Origin: Carettochelys insculpta
Lineage: Eukaryota > Chordata > Testudines > Carettochelyidae
DNA length: 64,000 nucleotides
Direction of reading: 5' to 3'
Assembly: GCF_033958435.1 (NCBI RefSeq)
Contig: NC_134152.1
Span: forward strand, 12,572,001-12,636,000
This document shows, piece after piece, positions 1 to 12,248 of this stretch (positions are counted from its first letter, which is position 1; every line of letters begins with the position of its first letter). The notes under the pieces are model-generated. The model made no database searches and had not been told where the DNA came from. It saw only the letters and a list, made by a program, of their open reading frames with translations. The position numbers and the translations under genes are program-made.

Positions 1-865
1 GTCACCACTGAGAACAGTGTCTCTCCATCCCTTTTAGAGCAGCCTTTCAGAAAGTTGAAGTCTGCTATTAAATTGCCCCTCAGTCTTCTCTTCTGCAAAC
101 TAAATCCCTCAGCCTCTCCTCATAGGTCACATGCTCCAGACCCTTAGTCTAGTTTGTTGCCCTCCTCTGAACCTGCTCCAGCACATCGACATCTTTCTGT
201 ACTAGGGGTCCAAAACTGGTTGCAATACTCCAGATGTGGCCTCACCAGTGCCAAATAAAGGGGAACAACCACCTCTCTAGATCTGCTGAAAATGCACCCC
301 AATGCACCCTAATACACCCCAATATGCCATTGGCCTTCTTGGTTACAAGGGCACACTGTTTACTCATATTCAGCCTTTCATCCACTATAATCCCTAGGTC
401 CCTTTCTGCTGTACTGCTGCTGACCACTCGGTCCACAGCCTATAGCAATGCTTGGGAGTCTTCCGTCCCAGGTGCAGGACTCTACACTTCTCCTTGTTAA
501 ACTGCATCAGATTTCTTTTTGCCCAGTCCTCCAATTCATCCAGTTTACTCTGCATCCTATCTCTACCCTCCAACATATGTACCTCCCCAATAGCTTTGTG
601 TTATCTGCAAACTTGCTGAGGGTGCAATCCAGTCCCTCATCCAGGTCATTAATAAAGATGTTGAACAACACCAGCCCCAGAACCGAGCCTTGGGGCAGTC
701 CGCTTGAAACCAACTGCCATCCAGATATGGAGCCATTGATCAAAACCTGTTGGGCCTGACTGTCAAACCATCTTTCTATCCAGCTTATATTACATTCAAC
801 CAATCCATGTTTCCTTAACTTAAAATATCTAAGCCACTTTGCCATTACAGTGTACAACCCTCTGT
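1..865 (-). mobile_element. CR1 LINE fragment, reverse transcriptase C-terminal half
   Basis: Reverse-strand reading frames give the C-terminal part of a CR1-type reverse transcriptase in three overlapping pieces (about 857-507, 576-394, 436-242). Visible blocks are [27 protein letters not shown] (the catalytic FADD box here reads FADN), NKEKCRVLHLG and [19 protein letters not shown]. Positions 1-240 on + match the complement of the CR1 thumb and C-terminal region, including the phrase around CAATACTCCAGATGTGG. The element runs off the left window edge, so its 3' tail is not visible. Multiple frameshifts and the altered catalytic dyad make it a dead copy. It should copy itself by target-primed reverse transcription if intact; this one cannot. 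Confidence 0.9.
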
Positions 866-1464
866 AGACAAAACTTTTTTTATTTTTTGTGGGGTGGGGG
901 GAGGTTCACTAATTGGACATGTTCTTCATTTTTGCTAGCTCAGCAACCTATATTTTTGAAGCATAAATCATAAATCAAGTAGGATATCAAATACTAGTTT
1001 TCACATTCCAGTTCTTTGTCTTTGAGTATAATTGCCATTATAACTTGGGGTGGGGTAAGAAATAATCTGTATTATGAGGAAGCAGTAGACAAGGAAAAAC
1101 CTTCTGCATTGCAGTCCAGAGCCTATTCCCAGGTCCCTATGTATTTTACTTACCATAAGTTCTTCATATAATTCATAAAACAGCAGTGAACCTAATTTAC
1201 CAACACCACAGGGCTGCATGTAATTAGAAGTATTTCAAAATGGATTTTTTCCCCTGTAGATCAATTGTTCCTGTTATAAGTGTTGCTAAAAGAACAAATT
1301 CTGTTTTCTTTCCAAAGTAGCAAGTAATATTTTAACTAGCTATCTGACTCCTAGTGTGACCAAGGCACAGTGCAAGTAGCAGAGAGATGTCCAGTGATAC
1401 AGCCCTACTATTGGCTTATTTTGTTTGCTCAAATGCAATTGACTCTTTTATTGAAGGACTCTAA
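866..1464. other. Anonymous spacer
   Basis: AT-rich sequence with a T-run and G-run near 868-902. No coding signal, repeat end or RNA structure was recognised. Confidence 0.5.
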
Positions 1465-2175
1465 AGCTGTGTCTACACGTGCACGCTACTTCGAAGTAGC
1501 GGCACTAACTTCGAAATAGCGCCCGTCGCGGCTACATGCGTCGGGCACTATTTCGAAGTTAACTTCGACGTTAGGCGGTGAGACGTCGAAGTCGCTAACC
1601 TCATGAGGGGATCGGAATAGCGCCCTACTTCGACGTTCAACGTCGAAGTAGGGACCGTGTAGATGATCCGCATCCCGCAACGTCGAAATTGCCAGGTCCT
1701 CCATGGCGGCCATCAGCTGGGGGGTTGAGAGATGCTCTCTCTCCAGCCCCTGCGGGGCTCTATGGTCACCGTGGGCAGCAGCCCTTAGCCCAGGGCTTCT
1801 GGCTGCTTCTGCGGCAGCTGGGGATCTATACTGCAGGCACAGGGTCTGCAACCAGTTGTCAGCTCTGTGTATCTTGTGGTGTTTAGTGCAACTGTGTCTG
1901 GGAGGGGCCCTTTAAGGGAGTGGCTTGCTGTTGAGTCCGCCCTGTGACCCTGTCTGCAGCTGTGCCTGGCATCCCTATTTCGATGTGTGCTACTTTGACG
2001 TGTAGACGTTCCCTCGCTGCGCCTATTTCGATGTTGGGCTGAGCAACGTCGAAGTTGAACATCGACGTTGCCGGCCCTGGAGGACGTGTAGATGTTATTC
2101 ATCGAAATAGACTATTTTGATGTCGCAACATCGAAATAAGCTATTTCGATGTTGGCTGCACGTGTAGACGTAGCC
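1465..2175 (-). mobile_element. Non-autonomous PIF/Harbinger deletion derivative
   Basis: The ends are AGCTGTGTCTACACGTGC at 1465 and, on the other strand, GGCTACGTCTACACGTGC ending at 2175: the same terminal inverted repeats as the autonomous copy at 14566-19239. About 1465-1735 is the reverse complement of the Myb-gene end of that copy (same CTTCGAAGTAGCGGC start and CATGGCGGCCATCAGCTG block). About 1880-2175 is the reverse complement of its transposase-gene end. Both genes between are deleted, leaving 711 bp. Flanks are TAA on the left and ATG on the right, so no 3-bp target duplication survives. It would need transposase and Myb protein from another copy to move. Confidence 0.85.
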
Positions 2176-4033
2176 ATGTCCAACCAAAAATAAACCTGGG
2201 TCCATGTCCTTTAGAACAGCTAGAGAAGACAAGCCCCAGTCCTGCCTGTCAGTCCTGAGGCCCCACCCCTTCTGCCTTTGAAGACTCTCTCTACACCCAC
2301 CTCACCCCTTGGAACCAAGATATGCTCAACTCCAGACCTCCTGGGCAGCTGGGAAGCCACGGCCCAGCCCTCCCTGGTGGCTGGAGAGCCAGGTTGTCCA
2401 ACTGCGGGCCCAGCCTTCCCCAGCAGTTGGGGAGCATGTACAATTTTGGGAAGGTAATGCTTTCACTTGCCTTCACTACCTGCCACCCACACCTGGGCCA
2501 TCCTTTAGCTGGCGTAAATGTGTAGCTGCTCTAAAGTCAAGGAACCTTTGTTGCCAGTCTCACTCTCATCTCCCTTGCATCAGTTTTACCCTGAACTAAT
2601 ATTATTGACTGCACTGGGGTTACTCCTGATTTGAGCTGCCTACCAAACGAAATATTAGTTCCAAAATTTGGGTTTTTGGCAATAATTTTGTCATGAATTC
2701 AGAAGAAACATGAAACTTTTTGAAAACCCCATGACATACTGTGGAAATACTGAAATATGGCATTTCTAAGCCAAAATAGAATTGTCAGAACTCCCAGCTG
2801 CTGGCAAGTCAAGAGTCTGGTTCATGTGTCCTGTGGAAAGCCAGGAAATTGAAAAGACATACAATAGTTTCAATGAGCAGCTGCCAAGGCTTCTAGCCTC
2901 CCATCCTCTGTAGAAGCCCTGGGTCCTCCATATCCTACCTGGTAGGCTGGAGTGCAGCTGAGAAGGCCTACTATGCCAGCTTCTGGTTGAGTGGGCTGCT
3001 CAGGAGCTGGGCAGATTTTACAAGCATGAAAGCTAATTCCACTGATTATGCAAAACATTTTTATTGTGATGAATCAGCAAGTTCTGAAAACATTTTATCA
3101 TAGTTTTTCTGACCAGTTATAGCCCTGATATAAACCAGACCAGTACTAGTGCAAAGACGGTCAAGACCAGTGAAACTTAAGCCCCTAAATTTTTCTTAAG
3201 CTACAGGATCATTAAAAGACAGTTGCCTTTTTTAAGTGGTCTTTAACTAAAGATGAACAAATTTGGTGAAAACCTCACAGAGCAACGTTAAAGTGGATAC
3301 TTTAGATTGTAGGAGTTGATGCTGGTTACAAATGTCGCTGTAGAAAATATAGTGTCTGTGATTTCAGTGTCTGGCTTTCTCCCTATGTTTCAGCTCCATA
3401 TTTCATCATCTTTACTGAGTTTCGGATCAGGCCCAGAATGCATATAGATGTTCTTAACAAATGATCCTGTGGTTCCATTTAGATAATTATCTCCCTCTTT
3501 TCCCTTTGACATTGTTCAGGGTCTCCTTGCATGCAGTATTCTTTTGTTTGATATTTGCATTACCTAAGCTTTTTCCATCCCAGTGGCCTAACATTAGCTG
3601 TGACCAAGATTTGCTAGGTACAAGGTCAGAGACTGGCTTTATATAGCATTAATTTATGTTAATAAATCACTGTCTGTTCATGTGAATTTGTTACGTAATG
3701 CCACAGAACATAAGGCTTCAGTTCATTAAAAGAAAAATTGCAGATAATAATTCTGGGTAACTTCCTGCACTTTTATATACCTTCAGCATTTCCCTTTGCA
3801 GTAGGTTTTATCCCTTCTCCATTCTTTTGAATGTTAACTGATCTGTTATATATTTTCAGGATGTAGAATAGGGAAAAGAAACAGAATAAGACTAAAAGAC
3901 TGTATTAGGCATAGAGGAAATGAACTAGGGGATGGATCCTCATTGGGGTAAATCAAGCACAAGTTCAATCTAATTTCAGTGGGACTACAGTGAGTTAATG
4001 GGCTGGTTTCTCAGTTGGTGTCAGTCTTCTAAT
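2176..4033. other. Anonymous region
   Basis: About 1.9 kb of mixed, mostly AT-rich sequence. Short open frames (for example 2309-2599 and 3461-3646) have no family resemblance, no splice context and no conservation evidence. Nothing is called. Confidence 0.5.
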
Positions 4034-4330
4034 CAGTGGTTCTCAAAGTGCAGTCCACAGATGACTACCTTGCAGGTGGGCCCCAGGATCTTGGCTTAGA
4101 CCCATTCCCTTCAGTGAGGAGCCAATGCTTGTGCTGCAGCCTCACCCGCACCCTGTGAGGTTGGAGCACTAGCACCAGCTCCATGCTGCATTGGGGAAAC
4201 TCTGAGCCTCATGGACCAGATCTGGCTCATGGGGGGAAGAAGCAACTCCACACGCTGCCACTCCCCTTCCCCTCAGCTGTGGGAATGGCAGCTCAGTAAA
4301 CCAAGCACAGGAAGCTTTCCCTGGTGCTCT
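4034..4330 (+). mobile_element. Possible hAT-type element end
   Basis: CAGTGGTTCTCAAAGTGCAG at 4034 resembles the CAGNGGTTCTCAA terminal repeat of hAT/Charlie-type elements. The text after it (CAGTCCACAGATG, GGTGGGCCCCAGGATC) fits decayed non-autonomous copies. I could not find a matching inverted end or an 8-bp target duplication, so the right limit is arbitrary. Low-confidence call based on one terminus. Confidence 0.35.
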
Positions 4331-4804
4331 CATTGGCTTGGAATCATGGACAATGGGAGCAGAGGGAGGTAGTACTTGGGAGCAGCAAGGATTGTGGCAC
4401 CAGGTAAGTATGCCCCACTCCCCCTCCTACCCAGACCCCCACCCTCCTCCTGCTCCCACGCCCACCCTCCCACCCAGACCCCCACCTTCCATCTCCTCCC
4501 ACTGGCAACTGGAGAAAGCCCTGTGTCATGGTTCTTTCTCTCCCCATAGGGCTGGAGAGTGAGGTATCTCATTCAGGGGCCACAACAGTAAGGATTGATT
4601 GATTTGTTTTTTGTTTCTTACCTTTTTGTGACACCCTATTTATTTTCCTTTGAGCCAGTTACCCCCTCCCAACACAAAAGAGGTTTCCTACCTAACCATA
4701 AATAAAGACAAAGTTGAAATTGTTTGCTCAGAACATAAATTTATATTTTCTTTTATTTAAAATGAAGTTTAGTAAACTAACATGATATGTGTAATAAGAG
4801 CCTG
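4331..4804. other. Anonymous spacer with C-rich tract
   Basis: The C/CT-rich stretch at about 4411-4500 opens frames on both strands that are compositional artefacts. The rest is AT-rich and unassigned. Confidence 0.5.
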
Positions 4805-4952
4805 AAAGGGCTAGCTCAGTGGTTTGAGCATTGGCCTGCTAAACCCAGGGTTAAGAGCTCAGTCCTTGAGGGGGGCCATTTAGGGATCTGAGTGTTGGAC
4901 TTGATAACCTCCAAAGGTCCTTTCCACATCTATGAGATAAGTATGTGATTAA
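4805..4952 (+). mobile_element. tRNA-derived SINE (turtle polIII/Cry type)
   Basis: A pol III A box reads GGCTAGCTCAGTGG at 4809-4822. A degenerate B box, GGTTAAGAGCTCAGTCC, lies at about 4849-4865, the spacing of a tRNA head. The body continues CCATTTAGGGATCTG and ends with a tail (TTGGACTTGATAACCTCC, AGGTCCTTTCCA) that parallels the 3' end of the CR1 copy at 6790-6830 (CTGGACTCGATGGCCTC, AGGTCCCTTCCAG). Such a CR1-shared tail is established for the tortoise polIII/SINE. The 3' microsatellite is eroded and the next base block is a 5'-truncated CR1. It is not a functional tRNA gene because the anticodon arm and acceptor pairing are lost. Confidence 0.8.
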
Positions 4953-6848
4953 CAGAGGCAAACACCACAAGAATACAGGAGCAAGATTAGAAAGGCTAAG
5001 GCACAAAATGAGCTCAAACTAGCTACAGGCACAAAGGGAAACAAGAAGGCTTTTTATCAATACATTAGAAACAGGAGGATGACCAGGGACAGGGTAGGGC
5101 CATTGCTCAGTGAGGAGGGAGAAACAGTAACAGGGAACTTGGAAATGGCAGAGATGCTTAATGACTTCTTTGTTTCGGTCTTCACTGAGAAGTCTGATGA
5201 ATGAATGCCCAACACAGTGAATGCTAGTGGGAAAGGGGTAGAGTTAGAAGTTGAAATTAAAAAAGAACAAGTTAAAAATCACTTAGAAAAATTAGATGTC
5301 TGCAAGTCACCAGGGCCTGATTAAATGCATCCTAGAATACTCAAGGAGCTGATACAGGAGGTATCTGAGCCTTTATCTATCATCTTTGGAAAATCATGGG
5401 AGACAGGAGAGATTCCAGAAGACTGGAAAAGGCCAAATATAGTGCCCATCTATAAAAAGGGGAATAAGAATAACCCAGGAAACTACAAGCCAGTCAGTTT
5501 AACTTCTGTGCCAGGAAAGATAATGGAGTAGGTAATTAAAGAAATCATCTGCAAGCACTTGGAAGGTGGTAAGCTGATAGGGAACAGCCAGCATGGATTT
5601 GTAAAGAGCAAATCATGTCAAACCAATCTGATGGCTTTCTTTGATAGGTTAATGAGCCTTGTGGATAGGGGAGAAGCGGTAGATGTGGTATACCTAGACT
5701 TTAGTAAAGCATTTGTTACGGTCTCGCATGATATTCTCACAAAAAAACTAGGCAAATACAATTTAGATGAGGCTACTATAAGGTGGGTACATAACTGACT
5801 GGATAACCGCACCCAGAGAGTAGTTCTTAATGGTTCTCAATCCTGCTGGAAAAATATAACAAGTGGAGTTCTGCAGGGGTCTGTTTTAGGACCAGTTCTG
5901 TTAAATATCTTCATGAACAGTTTAGATATTGGCATAGAAAGTATGCTTATTATGTTTGCAGATGATACCAAGCTGGGAGGGGTTGCAACTGCCTTGGAGG
6001 ATAGGGTCATAATTCAAAATGATCTGGATAAATTGGAGAAATGGGCTGAGGTAAACAGGATGAAGTTTAATAAGGACAAATGCAAAGCGCTCCACTTGGG
6101 AAGGAACAATCAGTGTCACACATACAGAATGGGAAAGGACTGCCTAGGAATGAGTACAGCAGAAAGGGATCTAGGGGTTATAGTGGACCACAAGCTAAAT
6201 ATGAGTCAACAGTGTGATGCTGTTATAAAAAAGCAGACATGATTCTGGGATGCATTAACAGGTGTGTAGTGAACATGACACGAGAAGTCATTCTTCCTCT
6301 CTACTCTGTGCTGGTTAGGCCTCAGCTGGAGTATTGTGTCCGGTTCTGGGCACCACAGTTCAAGAAAGATGTGAAAAAATTAGACAGCATCCAGACAAGG
6401 GCGACAAGAGTGATTAAAGGTCTACAGAATGTGAGCTATGAAGTAAGGCTGAAAGAATTGGGCTTGTTTAATTTGGAAAAGAGAAGATTGAGGGGCGATA
6501 TGATAGCAGTTTTCAGGTACCTAAAAGGGTGTCATAAGGAGAAGGGAGAAAACTTGTTCTTTTTGGCCTCTGAAGATAGAACAAGAGGCAATAGACTTAA
6601 ACTGCAGCAAGAGAGGTTTAGGTTGGATATTAGGAAAAAGTTCCTAACTGTCAGGGTGGTCAAACAGTGGAATAAATTGCCAAGGGAGGTTGTGGAATCT
6701 CCATCACTGGAGATATTTAAGAACAGGTTAGATAGATGTCTATCAGGGATGGTTTAGACAGTGCTTCGTCCTGCCATTAGGGCAGGGGGCTGGACTCGAT
6801 GGCCTCTCGAGGTCCCTTCCAGTCCTAGTATTCTATGATTCTATGATA
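4953..6848 (+). mobile_element. CR1 LINE, 5'-truncated, with intact 3' tail
   Basis: The element starts inside ORF2, just upstream of the reverse transcriptase, and ends at the diagnostic CR1 tail, two overlapping ATTCTATGATTCTATGAT units at 6830-6848. Its sequence is close to the CR1 at 57545-59652, so both come from one subfamily. 5' truncation is normal for target-primed insertion. No clear target duplication was found; the SINE lies directly upstream. Confidence 0.93.
5010..6757 (+). pseudogene. CR1 ORF2 reverse transcriptase, broken
   Basis: In order the frames show: finger/palm start ([15 protein letters not shown], about 5325), [17 protein letters not shown] (5485-5530), GFVKSKSCQTNLMAFFDRL (5600), [14 protein letters not shown] (5690-5735), GSVLGPVLLNIFM (5880), the catalytic box FADDTKLGG (5958-5984), and the thumb/C-terminal CR1 block from MILGCINRCV to the end (6239-6757). 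In-frame stops fall near 5530 and 5797, and a frameshift near 6236 splits the thumb. The palm dyad Asp-Asp is kept. The enzyme would prime cDNA synthesis at a nicked target; this copy cannot make one continuous protein. Confidence 0.9.
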
Positions 6849-7072
6849 TGCCCCCTTATGTTATAACTGCATATGTATGTTTTTATGCTCCTGTAGCCTA
6901 ATATGAAAAATTTAGTATTTAAAGTATTTAGGGAGAAGCAAATGCATTTTGTCATCATGGGTGTACCATAACTGATTCCCCACCCTGGGACTCTGAGTGC
7001 AGGTAATGGGAGCCAGCCAGACAAATAAATCACTGCTAGACCCAGTCTCTGAGGTTCCCAGAGAAAGAACAT

Positions 7073-7730
7073 CTTAAGTGCCTTCACTGAAGCATACAAG
7101 AATCTCGGCCTCGCACTGACCGTCAAAAAGATCAAGCTACTCCACCAACATATCAATCTCGTGCACCTTCTATTGAAGTCAATGGAGAACTGCTGGAAAA
7201 TGTGGAGCACTTCCCACCCCTTGGAAGTCGTCTTTCCACTAAAGTTGGCAATGATGCAGAAATCCAGCATTGTCTGAGCAGTGAAAGCTCTGCTTTTGCC
7301 CACCTGAGACAAAGAATCTTCAAGAACCAGAACATCTATCCCAAGACAAAGTTCCTTCTATACCATGCAGTGGTTGTTCCAGTGCTACTATATGCATGTG
7401 AAACCTGGACAAAATACAAGCATCATCTGAAGGCACTTGAACTATATCATCAGTGCTGCTTCAGGAGAATCCTTAATATCTCTTGGGAGAATAGGCACAT
7501 GAACCCTAGCATCCTGGAAGAGTCGAACATGACCAGCATTGAAGCCATTATCATTCATCAACAACTTTGTTGGACTGGTCATGTAGTGTGGATGTCTGAT
7601 CAGTGCCTCCCAAAACAGGTTCTGCTTTCTGAATTGGAGGAAGGGGCACCATGAGCAGAGAGAGAGACAGAGTGAGCAGGTTTGCACCCCACTGAGAGGA
7701 GGTGCTCAAGAGAAGTGAGTGTTCCCTATC
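7073..7730 (+). pseudogene. LINE reverse transcriptase C-terminal remnant (second LINE family)
   Basis: An open frame from 7202 to 7654, with in-frame upstream pieces from about 7073, gives the C-terminal portion of a non-LTR reverse transcriptase: NVEHFPPLGS, AEIQHCLSSESSAFAHLRQR, YHAVVVPVLLYACETWTKY, LKALELYHQCCFRRILNISW, TSIEAIIIHQQLCWTGHVVW. The LYACETWT and LCWTGHVV signatures are typical of this kind of LINE-encoded C-terminus and differ from CR1 and Tx1 sequences in the window. The catalytic palm is missing and no 3' tail was recognised. I do not assign the clade. Confidence 0.75.
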
Positions 7731-9799
7731 GCAATGAACTTCAGTGGTTTGCTGAAAGGGGGGCAAAAGGGAGTCTGAGAATAGGAGAGTGAAAGAACAG
7801 GAGCAGAAAAGATGGAAATAGATGAACAGACATATGACTCTTTGGGGACGGAAATTAAGCCTAACTATGCCTAAGTAAGCCTAAGTAAGATTGATGGTCT
7901 AGGAAACAATATCTTGTAAGAGATCCCAGGAGACAGGCTCAGCCTGGCTGTTTTCTGAGAGGGTGATCTTTATGAGATGTGCTGAGAAAGTTTCCTGATG
8001 CCATTCCCTAAGGAAAAAAAAAGATAGCTGCCTTTATTCTCTCAGAATTAAATTGTTCCCTTTGCTTTCTTTACAATTGAGATGACTCCTTTTTCCTCTG
8101 TACATTTATAAACAGTGCTAGAACTGCTTTGTGATGGCAAGTAACATAAGTATCATCATCCACAGGCATTTAAGGAGACAATGGTATTTTTCTAACATGC
8201 CCCTTTTTGCTTACATGCCCATATTTGACTATTCTTGCTGTGTATAGCATCTAACTGTTGAAAGGGGGCTTCACAAGAAACAATTTCATCTATCTTGCTG
8301 AGCAAATCAGGTAGAAATCATTATGCTGAGAACAGCTCTTATCCTTTGGAAGGGATTGATAGGGCAAGACTTTGCATTCAACCTTCAGTCAGGGAGAACA
8401 AGTCATTTCTGACTCATAGTTTGACCCTTATTCCACTTTGCTCCAAGGGAAACATACTCTTGTCAGCCCCTTTCCTGGCAGCAGTCCAATAAGCTTCCTG
8501 GCCGTGTTGTGCCTTACACTTTGAGTAGCCATTGAGGAGGAGCAAGGGGTTCTTTTCACCAGCTCTTTCATGACCATCTAGGCTAGTTGAAGCCAGAGGT
8601 CCAATAAAAGATAAGGTCTCATTCATCTTGTGTCTCAGAAGCTAGGTCACATCTGAGCCTGGAGAGATAAGCAATTATACAATTCCACTTTATCCCACAC
8701 TGAGAATCTTGTGCCTTATTCTGGTGATCAGATAGACAGTGTTTGAGTAACTCCGGATGAAGAAATAAAATGTGTACTACAATAGGAAAAATATTTCCAG
8801 GAAAAGCTATTTACTAGCTAAAACAAGAAGGATCACAGAAAATACTGTCAGCAAGAAAGGATATGGCCAAGATAAACAGGAATTCTGACATTGGGGTAAT
8901 TGACAATAAGCCATTTCTCCCCTTGTATTGTTGATAGGATAAGAGTAATTTCAGAAATATATATGCTCCTCACTTCATGGACTCATTTCACTGTCTTCTA
9001 GGGGATAAAAGCTCTGAACTGGACCAATACCAATGGATATACCAATGGAGATTGAGGGTGACCTCTATTCTCACCTCTGTCTGCATTGTGACCCTCAGCA
9101 AGCCACTTCCCCTCTGTGACTCTGCAAAATGGAGATAAGAATATTGATTTCTTTTGTAATTGTGCTTTAGGATATACTAATAAATAGCACTATCTAAAGG
9201 ATAGGTAAGGTCCCAATTAAGTAAAACACCTAAAGACATGTTTACAGTCAAAGGGATTTCAACACATGCCAGTGATTCTGATGTCAGAGTAACTAAAACT
9301 AGTCCTGATGTGCTTCCTGAACAGTGATGGATTGCACAGAGGAAACCTAAATGAACAGAGACAAAAAAAATAAATAAATTGTGAAGTGGTAGCAAAACCA
9401 GAATCCATAAAAGAGTCCTTGGTGATGTCACACCTAAATCCAGCTGACATTTTTTTAAATTAGATATATTTGCTAATTATACTATTTATATGACAGGATT
9501 CCAGGGACAAAATAATGGGTCATTAAGGGAACAGAAGTTTGATTTCTCCTTCAGTTAAGTTGCTGTTGGGCTACTTCTTGTTTTAATTTCTGCTCCTTTA
9601 TTGTTTTCACTCTAACTCCTAGATTCTTTGCTCTTTGGAGATCTTTAACTTCCCCTGAGTTGAACTTCCTCTGTTTTTGGTTTTTTTGGGTTTTTTTGTG
9701 GCAGTTTCATACTTTCAGCTGGTAGTGGGGTACTAGTTGAATGCTAACGGTGATGACAGGCCTAGGCCTATCCACCAAGGCCCTTTTCCCAGGCTAGCA
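7731..9799. other. Anonymous AT-rich region
   Basis: Two kilobases without recognisable coding blocks. Short frames at 8295-8626 and 9177-9450 lack motifs. Short A/T runs occur near 9361-9379 and 9660-9700 (the latter T/G-rich). Nothing further is supported. Confidence 0.5.
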
Positions 9800-9864
9800 G
9801 GTGGGGCTACTGGACCCAGACTCAACTGGATATTTGGGACAATTTAGAAAATGTGTAGTGAGGG

Positions 9865-12248
9865 TCACAGGTTTAAAACAAGGGAACTGGAAGGAGACAC
9901 CAAGCAGAGAATGCTGGACAGTGCCCACTGCTCCTCAAAGCTGGCTAAGGAGCCAGCAGATGCCACCCAGGAGAACTCTGCCCTGAAGCGTGAGATCAGA
10001 GAGGAAGAGAAGTAGTTCCCACAGTTGCAGAGCACCCCCTCATTCACCATCCTCCTCCTGGTATGATAGTTTGCAGCTTTTGTGAGGGCCAGGAGGAGGT
10101 TCACAAGGAGATCTCACAACTTTGTGGGGACACAGATAGGGTGTGCAAACAGGAAGAAGTGTGGAGAGAAGTGCAGCCAAAACCTCACCAAGAGGTCCTG
10201 GAGGAGCCGGAACAGGGGCTACAACATGGTGCACTCTAGGTGGATGTGCGCCAGGTTTTTCCTCTTGCCACAAAAGGGGCAAGCTTCAGGGATGGGGGTG
10301 AACCGCACCACGTACATGCCCATGCTCATGGCTCCATGAAGGAGCCTCCATCTGATATCCGGCTGGGCATCGGGATTAAGATGGAATACAAGCTAGCCCA
10401 TTGTGGCTCCTCACCCTCCTTATGTGTCAGTTAGTCCCACCATTTGGTGTCAGGGTGGGACCGGAGGGTGAGGAGATGGAGAGTATGGAGCACGAGCATG
10501 TACAGCTGTTTTCTAGGTGTGGTCCTAAAACAGACCAGCTTCAATTGGCACAGCCAGCTGGGAGTAAGGGGGATGGGAGGCCTGGGGGACTCGCAGAATT
10601 GTGGCCCCAGAGCCAGCACCGCAGGAGTTGCAGTGGGGAGGGCAGGGTGGGGTGTACCCTCTCTCAGGCTTGCTCCAGGAAGATGAGCGAAGGGCACAGC
10701 AAGGCCGCCCATACATCCTGGCGTATGTGCAAGGGGTGCAAACAGTGGAGAGTCCCATGTGGTGCATGAGTGCCTGAGGATCCACCCAGCACCCCCTGGT
10801 GTAGTCCAGAAGGTCTTCAACATGAGTGGTTGCTGCCAGGACCAACCCTCAGCACACCAAGGGAAATGTTGCCACTTGCACACGAAAGGATGGATTGTGT
10901 AGCAGAGGCTCCACGAGGAGGTCTACCTCCTTGGTGGCCACAAAGGACCTGGTCATTGCAAAGAGCTTCCAGGTCCAGAGGTGGTCCTGGTAGAACTCCA
11001 GCAGCTCTGAGAGGTCTCTCAGAAGGCCTCTCAGGTCAAGAAAAAAGAGCTGCTGGTCATACCAGAGCTTTTGGAGGTGGAAGAGGAAGGTGTGTGCCAA
11101 GATGCTCCACGCCAGACTACCTGTACCATAAAGGAGTCTGTGCAGGGCCTGGGTGGAAGGTGTGGACCTGGCTGTGGATGCAGACAAGGTCCTGACCCCC
11201 CACCCACCCAGGGAGAGGCTCAGAACTCCTGCAGAGGCCCAGTGAAGTCCTGGCTAGAAGAACTCCAGAACCTTTTTCTGAAGCCTGGCTAGGCGCTCCG
11301 GGGAAGGCTTCAGGGTGTTGAGCATGGACAAGATTGGTTGGTTCAGCACCAGTTCCCTCCCCTGAAAGGAGAGGCACTGAAGCAGTCCTATTTGTCTCCA
11401 CAGCTGCTCACCCACCCTGGCCAGTTCTCCAGAGGGGAAGAATGTGTGGCACAGAGAGAGAGATGCCCAGACAGAGCAACAGACTTCTGCTCCACCAGAT
11501 GGCCTGAAGCACGGATGGGAGGGAGCTTTCCTGCCACCTGTCCCTGACCACCAGGCCAGAGCTCTCGACCCAGTTGACCCAGGCAGAGGAGGCCACTGAG
11601 TACATGGCTTCGCAGGCCTCCACCTACACCAGGTCCTGTATCGTGAGGAGCACATTGTTGGTGTATTCTGACAGGATCAACCACACCTCCAGTTCATGAA
11701 GCACCAACCCTGTCACCCTCTGGCGGAGGAGACCGAAGAAGGGCTCAATCTCCAGAGTTTAAAGCTGGCCTGACAGCTGGCAGCCTTGACATACTCCTTG
11801 CCTGAAGCTGACTGGCTCGGTCAGGGTCCAGACCAGCCTGACCAGACACTCCGCGGAGGCGTACAGCACCCAGAAAACCCCCACAAAAGTGGGCCCAAAG
11901 GCAAAGGCCTGCAGAGTGCCCAGCAGGTACCCATAGTCCATCCTGTTCAATGCCTTCTCCTAGTCCAGAGACAGGAGAGCAAATGACAAGTCAAACCTAC
12001 ACCCAAGCTCCAAGAGATCCTGGACCACATATCAAAGAAGGAATGTCCGGAGATGGTGTAGGTCTGGTTGGCATGGAGCACATCTGTCAGCACGGAGCAC
12101 AGCTGCAGGGAGATGGCTTTAGTGATGATTTAGTTGTCTGTACTGAGAAGCAAAATGGGACGCCAATTCTTAAGGTTGTAGGGGTCCCCCTTTTATGGCA
12201 GCAAGTCAAGCATGGCCTACCTGCAAGACAAAGGGAGGACCTCGCTCT
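9865..12248 (-). pseudogene. Tx1-like LINE ORF2, RT middle to C-terminus, broken
   Basis: Pieces in several frames align with ORF2 of the 21378 unit: SLQSEVLPLSCR (about 12250), a GDPYNLKNWRPILLLSTDN block (about 12180), MDYGYLLGTLQAFAFGP (11950), an AWVNWVESSGLVV block (11590), GRELVLNQPILSML (about 11340), the LHTLHLLTLRSHPDTKWW block (10480) and RAEFSWVASAGSLASFEEQW (about 9980). The RT catalytic box that reads YADD in the other copy reads YTNN here (about 11660), so both catalytic aspartates are gone. The endonuclease domain is absent. It has no continuous ORF. Confidence 0.8.

Noticed and set aside
4330..4572. Pro-rich or Gly-rich small protein
   Set aside because: Both strands are open because of a C-rich tract; no start context or conservation argument.
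4809..4880. Functional tRNA gene
   Set aside because: A and B boxes are present but cloverleaf pairing is lost and the sequence continues into a SINE body and CR1-like tail.
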